Numbered from the stretch's first letter, positions 48,972 through 56,779 are shown. The stretch: 64,000 nt of DNA from Streptomyces sp. ERV7 (GCF_001653515.1 NZ_LYOY01000040.1:1240001-1304000), one strand, 5' to 3'. Translations and numbers: made by a program. The notes: generated by a model from the letters alone, not told the origin.

Positions 48972-49271
48972 TCATGCCGCGCCGCCGCCCGGGTTCCTCG
49001 CGGCCAGCTCCAGGCACCGCGCCAGCCGCTCCACCACAGTCGGCCAGCCCGCCAGGCGCACCACCCCGCACCCGTCCCCGGTCGTCGACGCGCTCGCCCG
49101 CAGCTCCGACAGCTGGAAGCCCGCCGCCAGCAGCACACGGTTCAACCGGTCCGCCGCCACCCGCGCCTCACGCCACCCGGCCAGGTAATCCACGCCCGGC
49201 GACCACAGCCCGCCATCCACCTCCACAGCGTCCAGGCCGTCGAACAGACCCTCACCCTCCATACCGCTCAC
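48972..49271 (-). CDS. Small element protein, function unknown
   Basis: This 99-residue protein starts at GTG 49271 (ATG 49262 is also possible). It contains LAGWREARVAADRLNRVLLAAG, then ELRASASTTGDGCGVVRLAG and VVERLARCLELAARN: a helix-strand-helix domain. It is probably transcribed toward the big hairpin. No family recognised. Confidence 0.65.
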   Translation of the reverse strand: MSGMEGEGLFDGLDAVEVDGGLWSPGVDYLAGWREARVAADRLNRVLLAAGFQLSELRASASTTGDGCGVVRLAGWPTVVERLARCLELAARNPGGGAA

Positions 49272-49461
49272 GACAGTCCACCTCTGTCCAGTCTTGATGA
49301 CACATGGCCAACTTCCTTATGTGCCAAGACAGAAGCGCAGCACAACGGCCCCGGATACCATCTGGCACCGGGGGCCGCAGTGTCCCCAACCGGGCCACCC
49401 TTTCGCTTACCAGGGCATGGGGTGGCCCGGCCCGCTTCCGGCCTCGGAGGGCCAGAAGTCA

Positions 49462-49557
49462 TTAGCTGTGCAAAAGTGGATCGCTGATCACCGCCAACGG
49501 CACGTAGACAGTGATCCAGAAGATGACGATCCCGAAGACGAACAGGCGCTGTCGCAT
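49462..49557 (-). CDS. 31-residue membrane peptide coupled to the DUF7848 gene
   Basis: ATG 49557 shares its A with the TGA stop of the gene before. The frame encodes MRQRLFVFGIVIFWITVYV and then PLAVISDPLLHS, a single membrane helix with a basic N-terminus, and ends at TAA 49462. Its overlap start and clean single-span pattern argue that it is real. It is the last gene of a four-gene overlapping unit. Confidence 0.65.
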   Translation of the reverse strand: MRQRLFVFGIVIFWITVYVPLAVISDPLLHS

Positions 49558-49802
49558 CAGTCAGCCCCGTCCCGCTCAAGTAACTTCGCCCTGAAGAACG
49601 AAGTCGCCACGGCCCGGAATCCGGTGTGGCCGGTAGCGCCCGCGTGCCGCAGGCACCACAGTTCGGGCACCTCTTTACCGTCGGAGGCTTCGGACGAGTC
49701 GTTGCACGTTGTGCACTGGCTCTCGAAGATCGGCCCGCTGCCCGAGGTGTCGAGCTGCAACGTCCAGTCCGCGAAGCGCCAGATCGCCCGAGGGGGCGTC
49801 AT
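49557..49802 (-). CDS. DUF7848-like small cysteine-containing protein
   Basis: The protein has 81 residues: WRFADWTLQLDTSGSGPIFE, QCTTCNDSSEAS, ELWCLRHAGATGHTGFRAVA. Cys pair CxxC plus CxxH suggest a zinc site. The family, as I recall it, is confined to streptomycetes and has no known role. One Leu codon near the end (RAKLLER) is TTA. It overlaps the upstream gene by 4 bases and the membrane peptide gene by one. Confidence 0.72.
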   Translation of the reverse strand: MTPPRAIWRFADWTLQLDTSGSGPIFESQCTTCNDSSEASDGKEVPELWCLRHAGATGHTGFRAVATSFFRAKLLERDGAD

Positions 49803-50026
49803 GGCCGCCCCCTTTTCGTCTTCCCTCGCGCAGCCCGGCAGCCCCGGTTCACCATCAGCACGTCACCGGCCTTTACCCGTAGCGCCGGGCCGGAGCGGAA
49901 GAGCAGTACCACTTGCGACCCGCTGGAGCGTTGCCGGTCGGAGCGGACAGCCTTGACCTCTCGCCACTGGCCGTGTGTGTGGACCAAGTCACCACGCTGA
50001 ACCCGCAGCGCAATCACCCGTGCCAT
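49799..50026 (-). CDS. Small beta-rich protein, function unknown
   Basis: This 75-residue protein starts MARVIALRVQRGDLVHTHGQ, then REVKAVRSDRQ and VVLLFRSGPALRVKAGDVLMV, suggesting an SH3-like small barrel, and ends in a basic tail. The ATG shares a base with the TGA of the ATPase gene, and its own stop overlaps the next gene. It was probably made with them. Confidence 0.65.
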   Translation of the reverse strand: MARVIALRVQRGDLVHTHGQWREVKAVRSDRQRSSGSQVVLLFRSGPALRVKAGDVLMVNRGCRAARGKTKRGRP

Positions 50027-50445
50027 CACGCCTCACCCCCTGCCGCGTTGACCACGGCCCACACTGATTTGCCGATCCCGTCACGGTCGTCGACCCCCCA
50101 GCGAGCGGCGAGGCTGTCGACGAGGATGAGTCCCCATCCACCGGTCTCTCCCGGTACACGCGCTGCGGGAAGCTCGTTATCCGCGTCATGAACCTCGATA
50201 CGGACGCCGTCTCCTTCACGCTGATATCGCGTCTGGATCTGGCTCCCAAGTGGCACATGCGTGTGCCGGACCGCATTGGTGACCAGTTCGGAGAGCACCA
50301 CCAGCGCCGTCTCTTCGACGGCACCCAGGCCCCAACCGGCCAGCGTCTCCCGTAGCACGGACCGCGCCCCACCGACGCTGCGAGCGCTACGGGCCCAACG
50401 GTGAACCACCGTCGTCCCGTTCGTCACTGCCGCATTCGTCTTCAT
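50026..50445 (-). CDS. Anti-sigma-factor-like HATPase (RsbW/SpoIIAB type)
   Basis: The protein has 139 residues. The N box ELVTNAVRHT and the G1 box VEVHDAD-type IEVHDADNELP, then GGWGLILVDSLAARWG (G2) show a GHKL ATPase fold without a histidine phosphotransfer domain. Hundreds of such stand-alone ATPases exist in Streptomyces, mostly next to XRE regulators, as here: it is divergent from the XRE-TPR gene, with a perfect 17-base palindrome between. Start at ATG 50445. Confidence 0.85.
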   Translation of the reverse strand: MKTNAAVTNGTTVVHRWARSARSVGGARSVLRETLAGWGLGAVEETALVVLSELVTNAVRHTHVPLGSQIQTRYQREGDGVRIEVHDADNELPAARVPGETGGWGLILVDSLAARWGVDDRDGIGKSVWAVVNAAGGEA

Positions 50446-50491
50446 GGACCCAGAGTTGCGGCGGGCAATCGCCCGAACGACCTCAGCGCGA

Positions 50492-50508
50492 TTACCCACG
50501 GTGGGTAA
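50492..50508. promoter_or_regulatory. 17-base palindrome TTACCCACGGTGGGTAA between ATPase and XRE genes
   Basis: TTACCCAC and GTGGGTAA mirror each other exactly around a central G. It lies 47 bases before the ATPase start and 54 bases before the XRE-TPR start, a central place for shared control, most simply by the XRE protein itself. Confidence 0.7.
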
Positions 50509-50561
50509 CATCACTGGGACACGCCACAGCGATCCACGGAGCCGATCCCGGAGCGTCGCTC

Positions 50562-51854
50562 ATGTCCAAACCCGAGGCGTCACAAGATCTTCCGGCGCGC
50601 TTGTTGAATGACGCCGAGATGATCGAAGCCTGCCGTGAACGCGACTTCTCGGAGATCTTCAAACTGGTGAAGCGGGCCGGTATCTACCCCGCTCTCATCG
50701 CGCGTCGCTGTGAGCTGACGCCGAGCCGTGTTGGCGAGGTGATCAAAGGGCAGCGGATCATCAAGGACATAGCGGTGATCGAGAGGGTTGCCGACGGTTT
50801 GCATATCCCCGGTCACCTGCTCGGTCTCATGCGGCGGGAGTGGGAGGACGACCAGCACCCCTCGCTGGGAGCACCGTCGGAGACTGGCCTAGCCGGTCTG
50901 GCCCCGACACCGGACGAGCTGTGGATCGCGTCCCCGGGGGAAGATCTCACGGACCCACAGTTCGCTACGACCCTCATCGAGAGCCAACTGCCCCTGCACT
51001 ACAAGAGCGCCAACTACTTCGGCGCACGTCAACCGCTTGCCACGGTCGTCCACCATGCACAGACGATCGACCGCCTGTTGCGGGACGCCAATGGTTCGAC
51101 TCGGGACGAGCTACTGCGGCTCGGTAGCCGGATTGCCGAGTTCCTTGGATGGCTTTACCAAGATCTTGGCGATTTCCCCACAGCGGGTTACTGGTCGGAC
51201 CGGTCAATGGAATGGGCCCAAGAGGCGGCCGACGACCACATGCAGTCGTACGTCCTCTTCCGGAAGAGCCACCAGGCCGCCTCGCAGGCGAACGCCGAAC
51301 GGGCGATCGGATTGGCGCGCGCGGCTCAGCGAGTGCCGAACCTGACGTCGGGGATCACCGCGCTGGCCGTTCAACAGGAGGCCACGGGGTACGCGTTGCA
51401 GCACAACCCCAGAGCGGCGCTGGCGAAGTTCGACGAGGCGCACGAGTACGCGTCGCAGTCCGCCGAGGACGACCCGCCGACCAGACTCGACACCTCGTAC
51501 TGCACCCCGACGTACATCGAAATCCAGCGGGCGAACTGCTGGATCGATCTGGGCGAGCCCTTACGTGCCGTCGAACTCTTCGAGGAGGAGATCGCCGCAC
51601 TGCCGCAGATCTACCGGAACGATCGTGGTGTCTATCTCGCGCGGCTCGCACGTGCGTACGCGAAGGCCGGGGAGCCCGAACAGGGAGCCAAGGCCGCCAC
51701 CAAGGCTCTCGCGATCGTCACTCAGACCGGGTCGGCAAGAACGCTCGCCGAGTTGGAGGCGGTGACCCACGCGGCCGCACCGCAGCGGAACGTGCCCGCT
51801 GTGGGGACGTTCATCGAGCGATTTGAGATCGTTCGCGACCGACTCGCTACCTAG
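50562..51854 (+). CDS. XRE-family regulator with TPR-like helical domain
   Basis: The protein has 430 residues. The helix-turn-helix at residues 28-85 contains FKLVKRAGIYPALIARRCEL, then SRVGEVIKGQRIIKDIAVIE. The rest is TPR-like repeats (EFLGWLYQDLGDFPTAGYWS, ALQHNPRAALAKFDEAHEYA, CWIDLGEPLRAVELFEEEIA, ARLARAYAKAGEPEQGAKAA). This is the layout of peptide- or protein-sensing regulators. Leu334 is a TTA codon. It is followed 32 bases later by a creatininase-like gene, which is often seen in this pairing. Confidence 0.88.
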   Translation: MSKPEASQDLPARLLNDAEMIEACRERDFSEIFKLVKRAGIYPALIARRCELTPSRVGEVIKGQRIIKDIAVIERVADGLHIPGHLLGLMRREWEDDQHPSLGAPSETGLAGLAPTPDELWIASPGEDLTDPQFATTLIESQLPLHYKSANYFGARQPLATVVHHAQTIDRLLRDANGSTRDELLRLGSRIAEFLGWLYQDLGDFPTAGYWSDRSMEWAQEAADDHMQSYVLFRKSHQAASQANAERAIGLARAAQRVPNLTSGITALAVQQEATGYALQHNPRAALAKFDEAHEYASQSAEDDPPTRLDTSYCTPTYIEIQRANCWIDLGEPLRAVELFEEEIAALPQIYRNDRGVYLARLARAYAKAGEPEQGAKAATKALAIVTQTGSARTLAELEAVTHAAAPQRNVPAVGTFIERFEIVRDRLAT

Positions 51855-51886
51855 TCGGACCGGTCGCGATGGGAGAAGCTAGGCGC

Positions 51887-52600
51887 ATGGACGAACTGAT
51901 CACGCAGGCCACGTCCGGAGACGAGCGCCGTCGGGGGCAGGCCATCGCTGTTCTCCCAGTAGGGAGTTTCGAGCAGCACGGCGACCATCTCCCACTGATC
52001 ACGGACACCGCGATCGCCTGCATGATCGCGAAGCGGATCGCAGACGATCACGATCTCTTCCTCCTGCCGCCGATCACGATCTCCTGCTCACACGAGCACG
52101 CGCCCATGCCCGGCACGGTCAGCATCAGCGCGACCACCTTGTACGCCATGGTCAACGACATCTGGCGATCGCTGAAGGCGTCGGGCGCGCCCGGCCTGCT
52201 GATCGTCAACGGCCACGGCGGCAACTACGTCCTGTCGAACGTCGCCCAGGAGCTGAACGTCGACGGCCCGCGCGTCGCCCTCTTCCCCGTCTCCGAGGAC
52301 CGGGCCCAGGCCCGCGCGGATGCCGGGCTGGAGAGCAGCGGAGCCGAGGACATGCACGGCGGCGAGTTCGAGGTCTCGCTACTCCTGCACGGCGCGCCCC
52401 ACCTGGTCCGCGAAGGCATCGAGCAGGACGACCACTCAGCGCCGAGCCGCCCGCACCTGCTGACTCTGGGCATGGCCGGATACACGACGAACGGGATCAT
52501 CGGCCAGCCGTCGCTGGCCACCGCCGCCAAGGGCAAGGCGATCTTGGACAGCTTCTCGGAGGCTGCCCGCGCCCATCTCGCGGTGATCTGCGATTGCTGA
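51887..52600 (+). CDS. Creatininase-family amidohydrolase
   Basis: The protein has 237 residues. Metal ligands of the family are visible in VLPVGSFEQHGDHLPLITD (Glu, His, Asp), GHGGNY (His) and EDMHGGEFEVSLLL (Glu). Relatives open creatinine or act in cofactor maturation (mycofactocin MftE). The substrate here is unknown. The ATG at 51887 (MDELITQATS) fits the family better than the ATG at 51869. It forms a likely two-gene unit with the XRE-TPR regulator. Confidence 0.85.
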   Translation: MDELITQATSGDERRRGQAIAVLPVGSFEQHGDHLPLITDTAIACMIAKRIADDHDLFLLPPITISCSHEHAPMPGTVSISATTLYAMVNDIWRSLKASGAPGLLIVNGHGGNYVLSNVAQELNVDGPRVALFPVSEDRAQARADAGLESSGAEDMHGGEFEVSLLLHGAPHLVREGIEQDDHSAPSRPHLLTLGMAGYTTNGIIGQPSLATAAKGKAILDSFSEAARAHLAVICDC

Positions 52601-52662
52601 AGGACGCCCCGCAGATTGCCGAGTTAGGCCCATGGGAGTGGCTGCACGTCTAGCCTCTTCGC

Positions 52663-53121
52663 ATGACAAGCAGCGGTTCCCTGGCGTGGTGGAACGAGCA
52701 GCTCCCGCCTGCTAGTAGGGCTGTCGGGACAGTCCAATATGCCCTCCAGCAGATCGACGGTCTGTTGGACTACGTAACCGGCCAACGGCACATTGCACCG
52801 GATGTCGTCGCCAATGCCTGCGTCGAGTCCTTCATGGTCAATGTTCGACTCGTTGCTGACTTCCTGATCAAGGGGCACGAGACGAAAGACCTTCGTGCAG
52901 TTGATCTTTTGCCCGGCTGGGAGTCGACGGGCGAGGCAGGTGAGCGGCTAGCGGAGTGGTGGGACCTTGCCAGCAAGCACGTCATGCACATGAGCCGTAT
53001 GCGAATCCCGGAGGAGCTCGGGGCGATGCAGCCCCTCACCGAAACCGAATTTCGCCAGATGGCGGCTGACTGTCGGGAGGTGTACCAAGCGTTCGCCGCC
53101 CAGTACGACACGGCCCCGTAG
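52663..53121 (+). CDS. Helical protein of unknown function at the right end of the element
   Basis: This 152-residue protein is all-helical by sequence: VQYALQQIDGLLDYVTG, ANACVESFMVNVRLVADFLI, LAEWWDLASKHVMHMSRMRI and EFRQMAADCREVYQAFAAQY. The four-helix layout with a polar Arg/His-containing helix resembles HEPN-like proteins, but no RxxxxH motif is evident. It is the last element gene before attR, a slot where cargo often sits. Confidence 0.7.
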   Translation: MTSSGSLAWWNEQLPPASRAVGTVQYALQQIDGLLDYVTGQRHIAPDVVANACVESFMVNVRLVADFLIKGHETKDLRAVDLLPGWESTGEAGERLAEWWDLASKHVMHMSRMRIPEELGAMQPLTETEFRQMAADCREVYQAFAAQYDTAP

Positions 53122-53146
53122 CAGCGTACGGGGCCGATCTGCTTGG

Positions 53147-53812
53147 TTAGCCGTCAGCGTTCGCGACGCCGATGGGGCAGCTCACCCCGGTCCCGCCGAT
53201 CCCGCAGTACCCGTTTTTATTGCGATCGAGGTACTGCTGGTGATACGGCTCAGCGGCGTAGAAGACGCGGCCCTCCGCCGGGAGGATTTCTGTGGTGATC
53301 GTGCCGTGGCCCGAGGCCGTCAGGACCTGCTGGTAGGCCTCGCGGGACGCGGCCGCCTGCGTTGCCTGGGTCGGGGTGTGGGTGTAGATCGCCGAGCGGT
53401 ACTGGGTGCCCACGTCGTTGCCCTGGCGGAAGCCCTGGGTGGGGTTGTGGGACTCCCAGAAGAGCTTCAGGAGGGAGGCGTACGAGACCAGCGCCGGGTC
53501 GAAGACCACGCGGACCGCTTCCGTGTGGCCCGTCAGGCCCGAGCAGACCTCCTCGTACGCGGGGTTCTGCGTGTAGCCGCCCTGGTAGCCGGCCAGGGTC
53601 GTCCACACGCCCTCCGTCTGCCAGAACTTGCGCTCGGCGCCCCAGAAGCAGCCCAGGCCGAAGTCCGCCACCTCCAGGCCCTCGGGGTAGGGGCCGAGCA
53701 GCGGGTTGCCCAGGACCGTGTGGCGCTCGGGGACGGTGAATTCCGGCTCGGGGCGGCCCTTGAGCGCCTCCTCGGGCTTGGGGAGGACGGGCGTGCGGCT
53801 GTTCAGGAACAT
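53147..53812 (-). CDS. msrA: Peptide-methionine (S)-S-oxide reductase, 3' end supplied by the element
   Basis: This 221-residue repair enzyme reduces methionine-S-sulfoxide. Catalytic Cys55 lies in GLGCFWGAERKFW; AGYQGGYTQNPAYEEVCSG and VGTQYRSAIY are intact. The C-terminal 27 residues after HQQY (residue 194), with the two resolving cysteines in GYCGIGGTGVSCPIG, are encoded by the element rather than the chromosome, with AT-rich codons (R-N-K-N). The native version of this end lies at 40558-40653. The reading frame is thereby restored. It is divergent from metB. Confidence 0.95.
   Translation of the reverse strand: MFLNSRTPVLPKPEEALKGRPEPEFTVPERHTVLGNPLLGPYPEGLEVADFGLGCFWGAERKFWQTEGVWTTLAGYQGGYTQNPAYEEVCSGLTGHTEAVRVVFDPALVSYASLLKLFWESHNPTQGFRQGNDVGTQYRSAIYTHTPTQATQAAASREAYQQVLTASGHGTITTEILPAEGRVFYAAEPYHQQYLDRNKNGYCGIGGTGVSCPIGVANADG
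53231..53242. other. attR core of the integrative element
   Basis: GTACTGCTGGTG here matches 40642-40653. Bases above belong to chromosomal msrA, bases below to the element's msrA-like end. Confidence 0.65.
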
Positions 53813-53837
53813 GCTGGGGCTCCTCGGCCAGGCGGGG

Positions 53838-53876
53838 GGCGGTGGGTCCACCCTCTGCAACGTCTCACCCACCGCC
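53838..53876. promoter_or_regulatory. Inverted repeat in the msrA-metB divergent promoter region
   Basis: GGCGGTGGGT (53838-53847) is the exact reverse complement of ACCCACCGCC (53867-53876), 19 bases apart. It lies midway in the 130-base spacer and could be an operator for either gene or a leader hairpin. Confidence 0.5.
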
Positions 53877-53942
53877 GACCTGTGTCTCAGCAACCGGCGG
53901 CGACCCCCAATCTCGCCACCGGGCGAACTAGGCTCTGGACCC

Positions 53943-55097
53943 ATGAGCCACGAGCACCTCGACAAGAGCTTCGAGACCATCGCGATCCACGCCGGTAACA
54001 CCGCGGATCCGCTGACCGGTGCGGTCGTACCCCCGATCTACCAGGTCTCCACCTACAAGCAGGACGGCGTCGGCGGGCTGCGCGGCGGCTACGAGTACAG
54101 CCGCAGCGCCAATCCGACGCGTACCGCCCTCGAAGAGAACCTGGCGGCCCTGGAGGGCGGTGTCCGCGGGCTCGCCTTCGCCTCCGGGCTCGCCGCCGAG
54201 GACTGCCTGCTGCGTACGCTGCTCGCCCCCGGCGACCACGTGGTCATCCCCAACGACGCGTACGGCGGTACGTTCCGCCTCTTCGCCAAGGTCGTCTCCC
54301 GGTGGGGCGTGGAGTGGTCGGTCGCCGACACCTCCGACCCGGCCTCCGTGCGGGCCGCCGTCACCGACCGTACGAAGGCGATCTGGGTCGAGACGCCCTC
54401 GAACCCGCTGCTCGGCATCACCGACATCGCGGCCGTCGCCGCCGTCGCCAAGGACGCCGGTGCCAAGCTGGTCGTCGACAACACCTTCGCCAGCCCCTAC
54501 CTCCAGCAGCCGCTCGCGCTCGGCGCGGACGTCGTCGTGCACTCGCTGACGAAGTACATGGGCGGTCACTCGGACGTCGTGGGCGGCGCCCTCGTCACCA
54601 ACTCGGCCGAGCTGGGCGAGGAGCTGGCGTACCACCAGAACGCGATGGGCGCGGTCGCCGGGCCGTTCGACTCCTGGCTGGTGCTGCGCGGCATCAAGAC
54701 GCTGCCGGTGCGCATGGACCGGCACAGCGAGAACGCCGGGAAGATCGCGGAGATGCTGACCCGCCACCCCAAGGTGTCGGAGGTGCTCTACCCGGGGCTG
54801 CCCGAGCACCCCGGCCACGAGGTCGCGGCCAAGCAGATGCGCGCCTTCGGCGGCATGGTGTCCTTCCGCGTCACCGGCGGCGAGCAGGAGGCGGTCGACC
54901 TGTGCGCCCGCACCAAGGTCTTCACGCTGGGTGAGTCGCTGGGCGGCGTCGAGTCGCTGATCGAGCACCCGGGCCGGATGACGCACGCCAGCGTCGCCGG
55001 CTCCGCCCTTGAGGTGCCGGGCGACCTGGTGCGACTGTCGGTCGGCATCGAGAACGTGGACGACCTGCTGGCCGACCTCCAGCAGGCGCTGGGCTGA
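53943..55097 (+). CDS. metB: Cystathionine gamma-synthase
   Basis: This 384-residue PLP enzyme joins O-acyl-homoserine and cysteine to cystathionine in methionine synthesis (or acts as a gamma-lyase; sequence alone cannot fully separate the two). The PLP lysine is in VVHSLTKYMGGHSD, the substrate loop in YEYSRSANPTR, FASGLAA binds phosphate, and ETPSNPLL and SLGGVESLIEHP are family marks. Start at ATG 53943, since upstream codons extend into the promoter. Confidence 0.92.
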   Translation: MSHEHLDKSFETIAIHAGNTADPLTGAVVPPIYQVSTYKQDGVGGLRGGYEYSRSANPTRTALEENLAALEGGVRGLAFASGLAAEDCLLRTLLAPGDHVVIPNDAYGGTFRLFAKVVSRWGVEWSVADTSDPASVRAAVTDRTKAIWVETPSNPLLGITDIAAVAAVAKDAGAKLVVDNTFASPYLQQPLALGADVVVHSLTKYMGGHSDVVGGALVTNSAELGEELAYHQNAMGAVAGPFDSWLVLRGIKTLPVRMDRHSENAGKIAEMLTRHPKVSEVLYPGLPEHPGHEVAAKQMRAFGGMVSFRVTGGEQEAVDLCARTKVFTLGESLGGVESLIEHPGRMTHASVAGSALEVPGDLVRLSVGIENVDDLLADLQQALG

Positions 55098-55171
55098 CGG
55101 TTCAGGTTCAGGGGCAGGTGCACGGAGGGGACCTGGAGCCGCGCGCTCCGGGTCCCCTCACGCGCGCGTGG

Positions 55172-55302
55172 CCGTGGTGCGCGACCTCTGCGGCCGACCG
55201 TGGTGTAGAGCCTCCGCGGCCGACCGTGGTGTACAGCCTCTGCGGACAGCCGTGGTGCGCACCCCTCCGCGGCCGACCGCCCCGCGCAACCTCCGCGGCG
55301 GC
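55172..55302. repeat. Five tandem 26-base repeats
   Basis: The unit CCGTGGTGYRSARCCTCYGC followed by GGCCGA occurs at 55172, 55198, 55224, 55250 (27 bases) and, degenerate, at 55277. The units vary mainly in the middle. The block fills most of the gap between metB and the convergent small membrane protein gene. It is not multiple of three and shows no coding signal; there are no spacers, so it is not a CRISPR array. Confidence 0.85.
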
Positions 55303-55311
55303 CCCCGTCGT

Positions 55312-55563
55312 TCAGAACCCCTCCACCGGTGGCGCCACCGTCGACGGCGGCGCCACCCACGGATGCACCCGCGACGCCCACACCGCGAAGACGACCGCCG
55401 CCGCCACGATCACCAGCCACATCAGCCGCCGCGCGGCCCGGCGGCGGCGCAGCAGCCGCAGGCCCAACTCGGCTGCCCGTACGGCGAGTTCGGCCGGGAC
55501 CGGTGGGTGCGGGCCCTCCAGGAGGCGGCGGACCTCCGCCTCCTTGCGGTCGGGCAGGCTCAT
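55312..55563 (-). CDS. Small single-span membrane protein, possible sigma-factor partner
   Basis: This 83-residue protein has a cytoplasmic N-terminal 48 residues (MSLPDRKEAEVRRLLEGPHP ...), a basic RRRRAARR stop, one membrane helix (LMWLVIVAAAVVFAVWASRV) and about 15 external residues. It lies 31 bases downstream of the sigma-like gene on the same strand, which suggests an anti-sigma-type partner, though no zinc anti-sigma motif is present. Confidence 0.7.
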   Translation of the reverse strand: MSLPDRKEAEVRRLLEGPHPPVPAELAVRAAELGLRLLRRRRAARRLMWLVIVAAAVVFAVWASRVHPWVAPPSTVAPPVEGF

Positions 55564-55594
55564 GGCGCCCCCTCGCCCCTCGCCCGCGACCCGC

Positions 55595-56089
55595 TCACGA
55601 GACCCCCTCCGCCGTCGCCCTCGGCGCCGGGTGCCGGGGCCCCGCCGGGCCGCTGCGCATCGTCGCGATCGCGCGCGTGCAGATCACCCGGACCCGCTCG
55701 GACGGCAGGCCGATCAGCGCGGCCACCTGCTCCTCGGCGACGCCCTCGTACAGCCGCAGCACCAGGACGAGCCGCTCCTGCGGGGTGAGCCGGGCCAGGA
55801 CGCCGGTCGCCCGGTCGCGGTGACGGTGATGGCGCCAGGCGGTGCTGGCGAATCTGGCCGCCAGCTCCTGGCGGGTGCGGTCGTACGGGTCCTCGCCGCG
55901 CTCGGGGTCCCAGTGCGCGTACGTCCGCGCCAGGGCGGCGGTCAGCAGGCGGCGGGCCCGGTCGTTGTGCTCGGGCGGCTCGCCGGTGAGCAGGGTGGCG
56001 GCATGCAGCAGCCGGCCTCCCGCGCCCGCCACGAAAGCCTCGAACTCGCGGGCGCTACGGCGCTGCCGTTCCGTCTGCCGCTCGCGCAT
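55595..56089 (-). CDS. ECF/SigE-family-like RNA polymerase sigma factor
   Basis: The protein has 164 residues. An FEAFVAGAGGRLLHAATLLTG segment matches region 2 of SigE-family ECF factors in reduced form, RLLTAALARTYAHW follows, and region 4 is clear: LTPQERLVLVLRLYEGVAEE, then QVAALIGLPSERVRVICTRA. It pairs with the membrane protein downstream. The family is large in Streptomyces; the regulon is unknown. Confidence 0.82.
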   Translation of the reverse strand: MRERQTERQRRSAREFEAFVAGAGGRLLHAATLLTGEPPEHNDRARRLLTAALARTYAHWDPERGEDPYDRTRQELAARFASTAWRHHRHRDRATGVLARLTPQERLVLVLRLYEGVAEEQVAALIGLPSERVRVICTRAIATMRSGPAGPRHPAPRATAEGVS

Positions 56090-56120
56090 GGCCTCATATG
56101 AAGCCCGTGCGCGCGGCAGG

Positions 56121-56624
56121 TCAAGAGGTCGGCGCCGCCGGGTCCTGGGCGGCCGACTGGCGGGCCGAGAGAGCGGAGTTGAAGCGGGTCAGGAGGGTGC
56201 AGAAGGACTCGCGTTCCTCCTCGCTCCAGCCGTCGGTCACCTGTGCCATGAGCTCGCGGCGGGAGGAGCGCACCTCCTCCAGGCGGGCCTGGCCGCGCGG
56301 GGAGAGCTGGAGCACGACCGCGCGGCCGTCCTCCGGGTGCGAGGTCCGTTTCACGAGGCCGGTGTCGACGAGCGGGGCGACCTGGCGGGTGACCGTCGAG
56401 GAGTCGATGCCCATGCCCGCGGCGAGCGCCTTGACGCCCATCGGGCCTTCCTGGTCGAGCCTGTTGAGCAGCAGGTACGCCGCGCGGTCCATCGAGTTGC
56501 GGACCTGGCCGACGCCGCCGAGACGGGTCTGCTCCGCACGGCGCGCGAAGATGGCCACCTGGTGCTGGAGGGCATCGAGGAGACCTGGGTCGAGATGGGA
56601 AGTCATGTCCTGAGTAGTGGGCAT
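56121..56624 (-). CDS. MarR-family transcriptional regulator
   Basis: The protein has 167 residues. The winged helix spans about residues 40-115: RAAYLLLNRLDQEGPMGVKA, LAAGMGIDSSTVTRQVAPLV, TGLVKRTSHPEDGRAVVLQL. The C-terminal dimer helix has WSEEERESFCTLLTRFN. Start at ATG 56624 (MPTTQDMTSH). It is divergent from ilvA; control of ilvA or itself is possible. Confidence 0.88.
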   Translation of the reverse strand: MPTTQDMTSHLDPGLLDALQHQVAIFARRAEQTRLGGVGQVRNSMDRAAYLLLNRLDQEGPMGVKALAAGMGIDSSTVTRQVAPLVDTGLVKRTSHPEDGRAVVLQLSPRGQARLEEVRSSRRELMAQVTDGWSEEERESFCTLLTRFNSALSARQSAAQDPAAPTS

Positions 56625-56779
56625 GGCCGGGGCTCTCTCGTGCGGCGGTCGGTGTGGTGGGGGACAGAGTACGCGGCCGGACCGGTACGCGTACCGGCCC
56701 TGCGCAAAGCTGTGGACAACTGCCGCAAGGATCCGGTCCGGAGCGGCCGCCAAGCCCATGAGCTGCGAGACTTGTGGTC

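Larger units (their letters stand above)
40642..53242 (+). mobile_element. Actinomycete integrative and conjugative element in msrA (about 12.6 kb)
   Basis: The element lies between two msrA 3' ends. From left it carries a serine integrase, a two-gene low-GC cargo, a small gene overlapping the replication initiator, a RepSA-like initiator, a zinc-ribbon protein, an SpdB-like membrane protein, a TraSA translocase, an SCO3933-type protein, a KorSA-like GntR regulator, a 150-base hairpin, a set of small genes with an anti-sigma-like ATPase, an XRE-TPR regulator, a creatininase-like gene and an unknown gene. This is the usual module set of actinomycete elements that move as double-stranded DNA. 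GC is lower than the chromosome around 42200-43900 and at the right junction. Confidence 0.9.

Noticed and set aside
49268..49579. 103-residue minus-strand frame
   Set aside because: It overlaps the better supported 31-residue membrane peptide in another frame, has Pro/Arg-rich low-complexity content and no RBS.
55172..55302. CRISPR array
   Set aside because: Units follow each other directly without unique spacers, and no cas gene is in the window.
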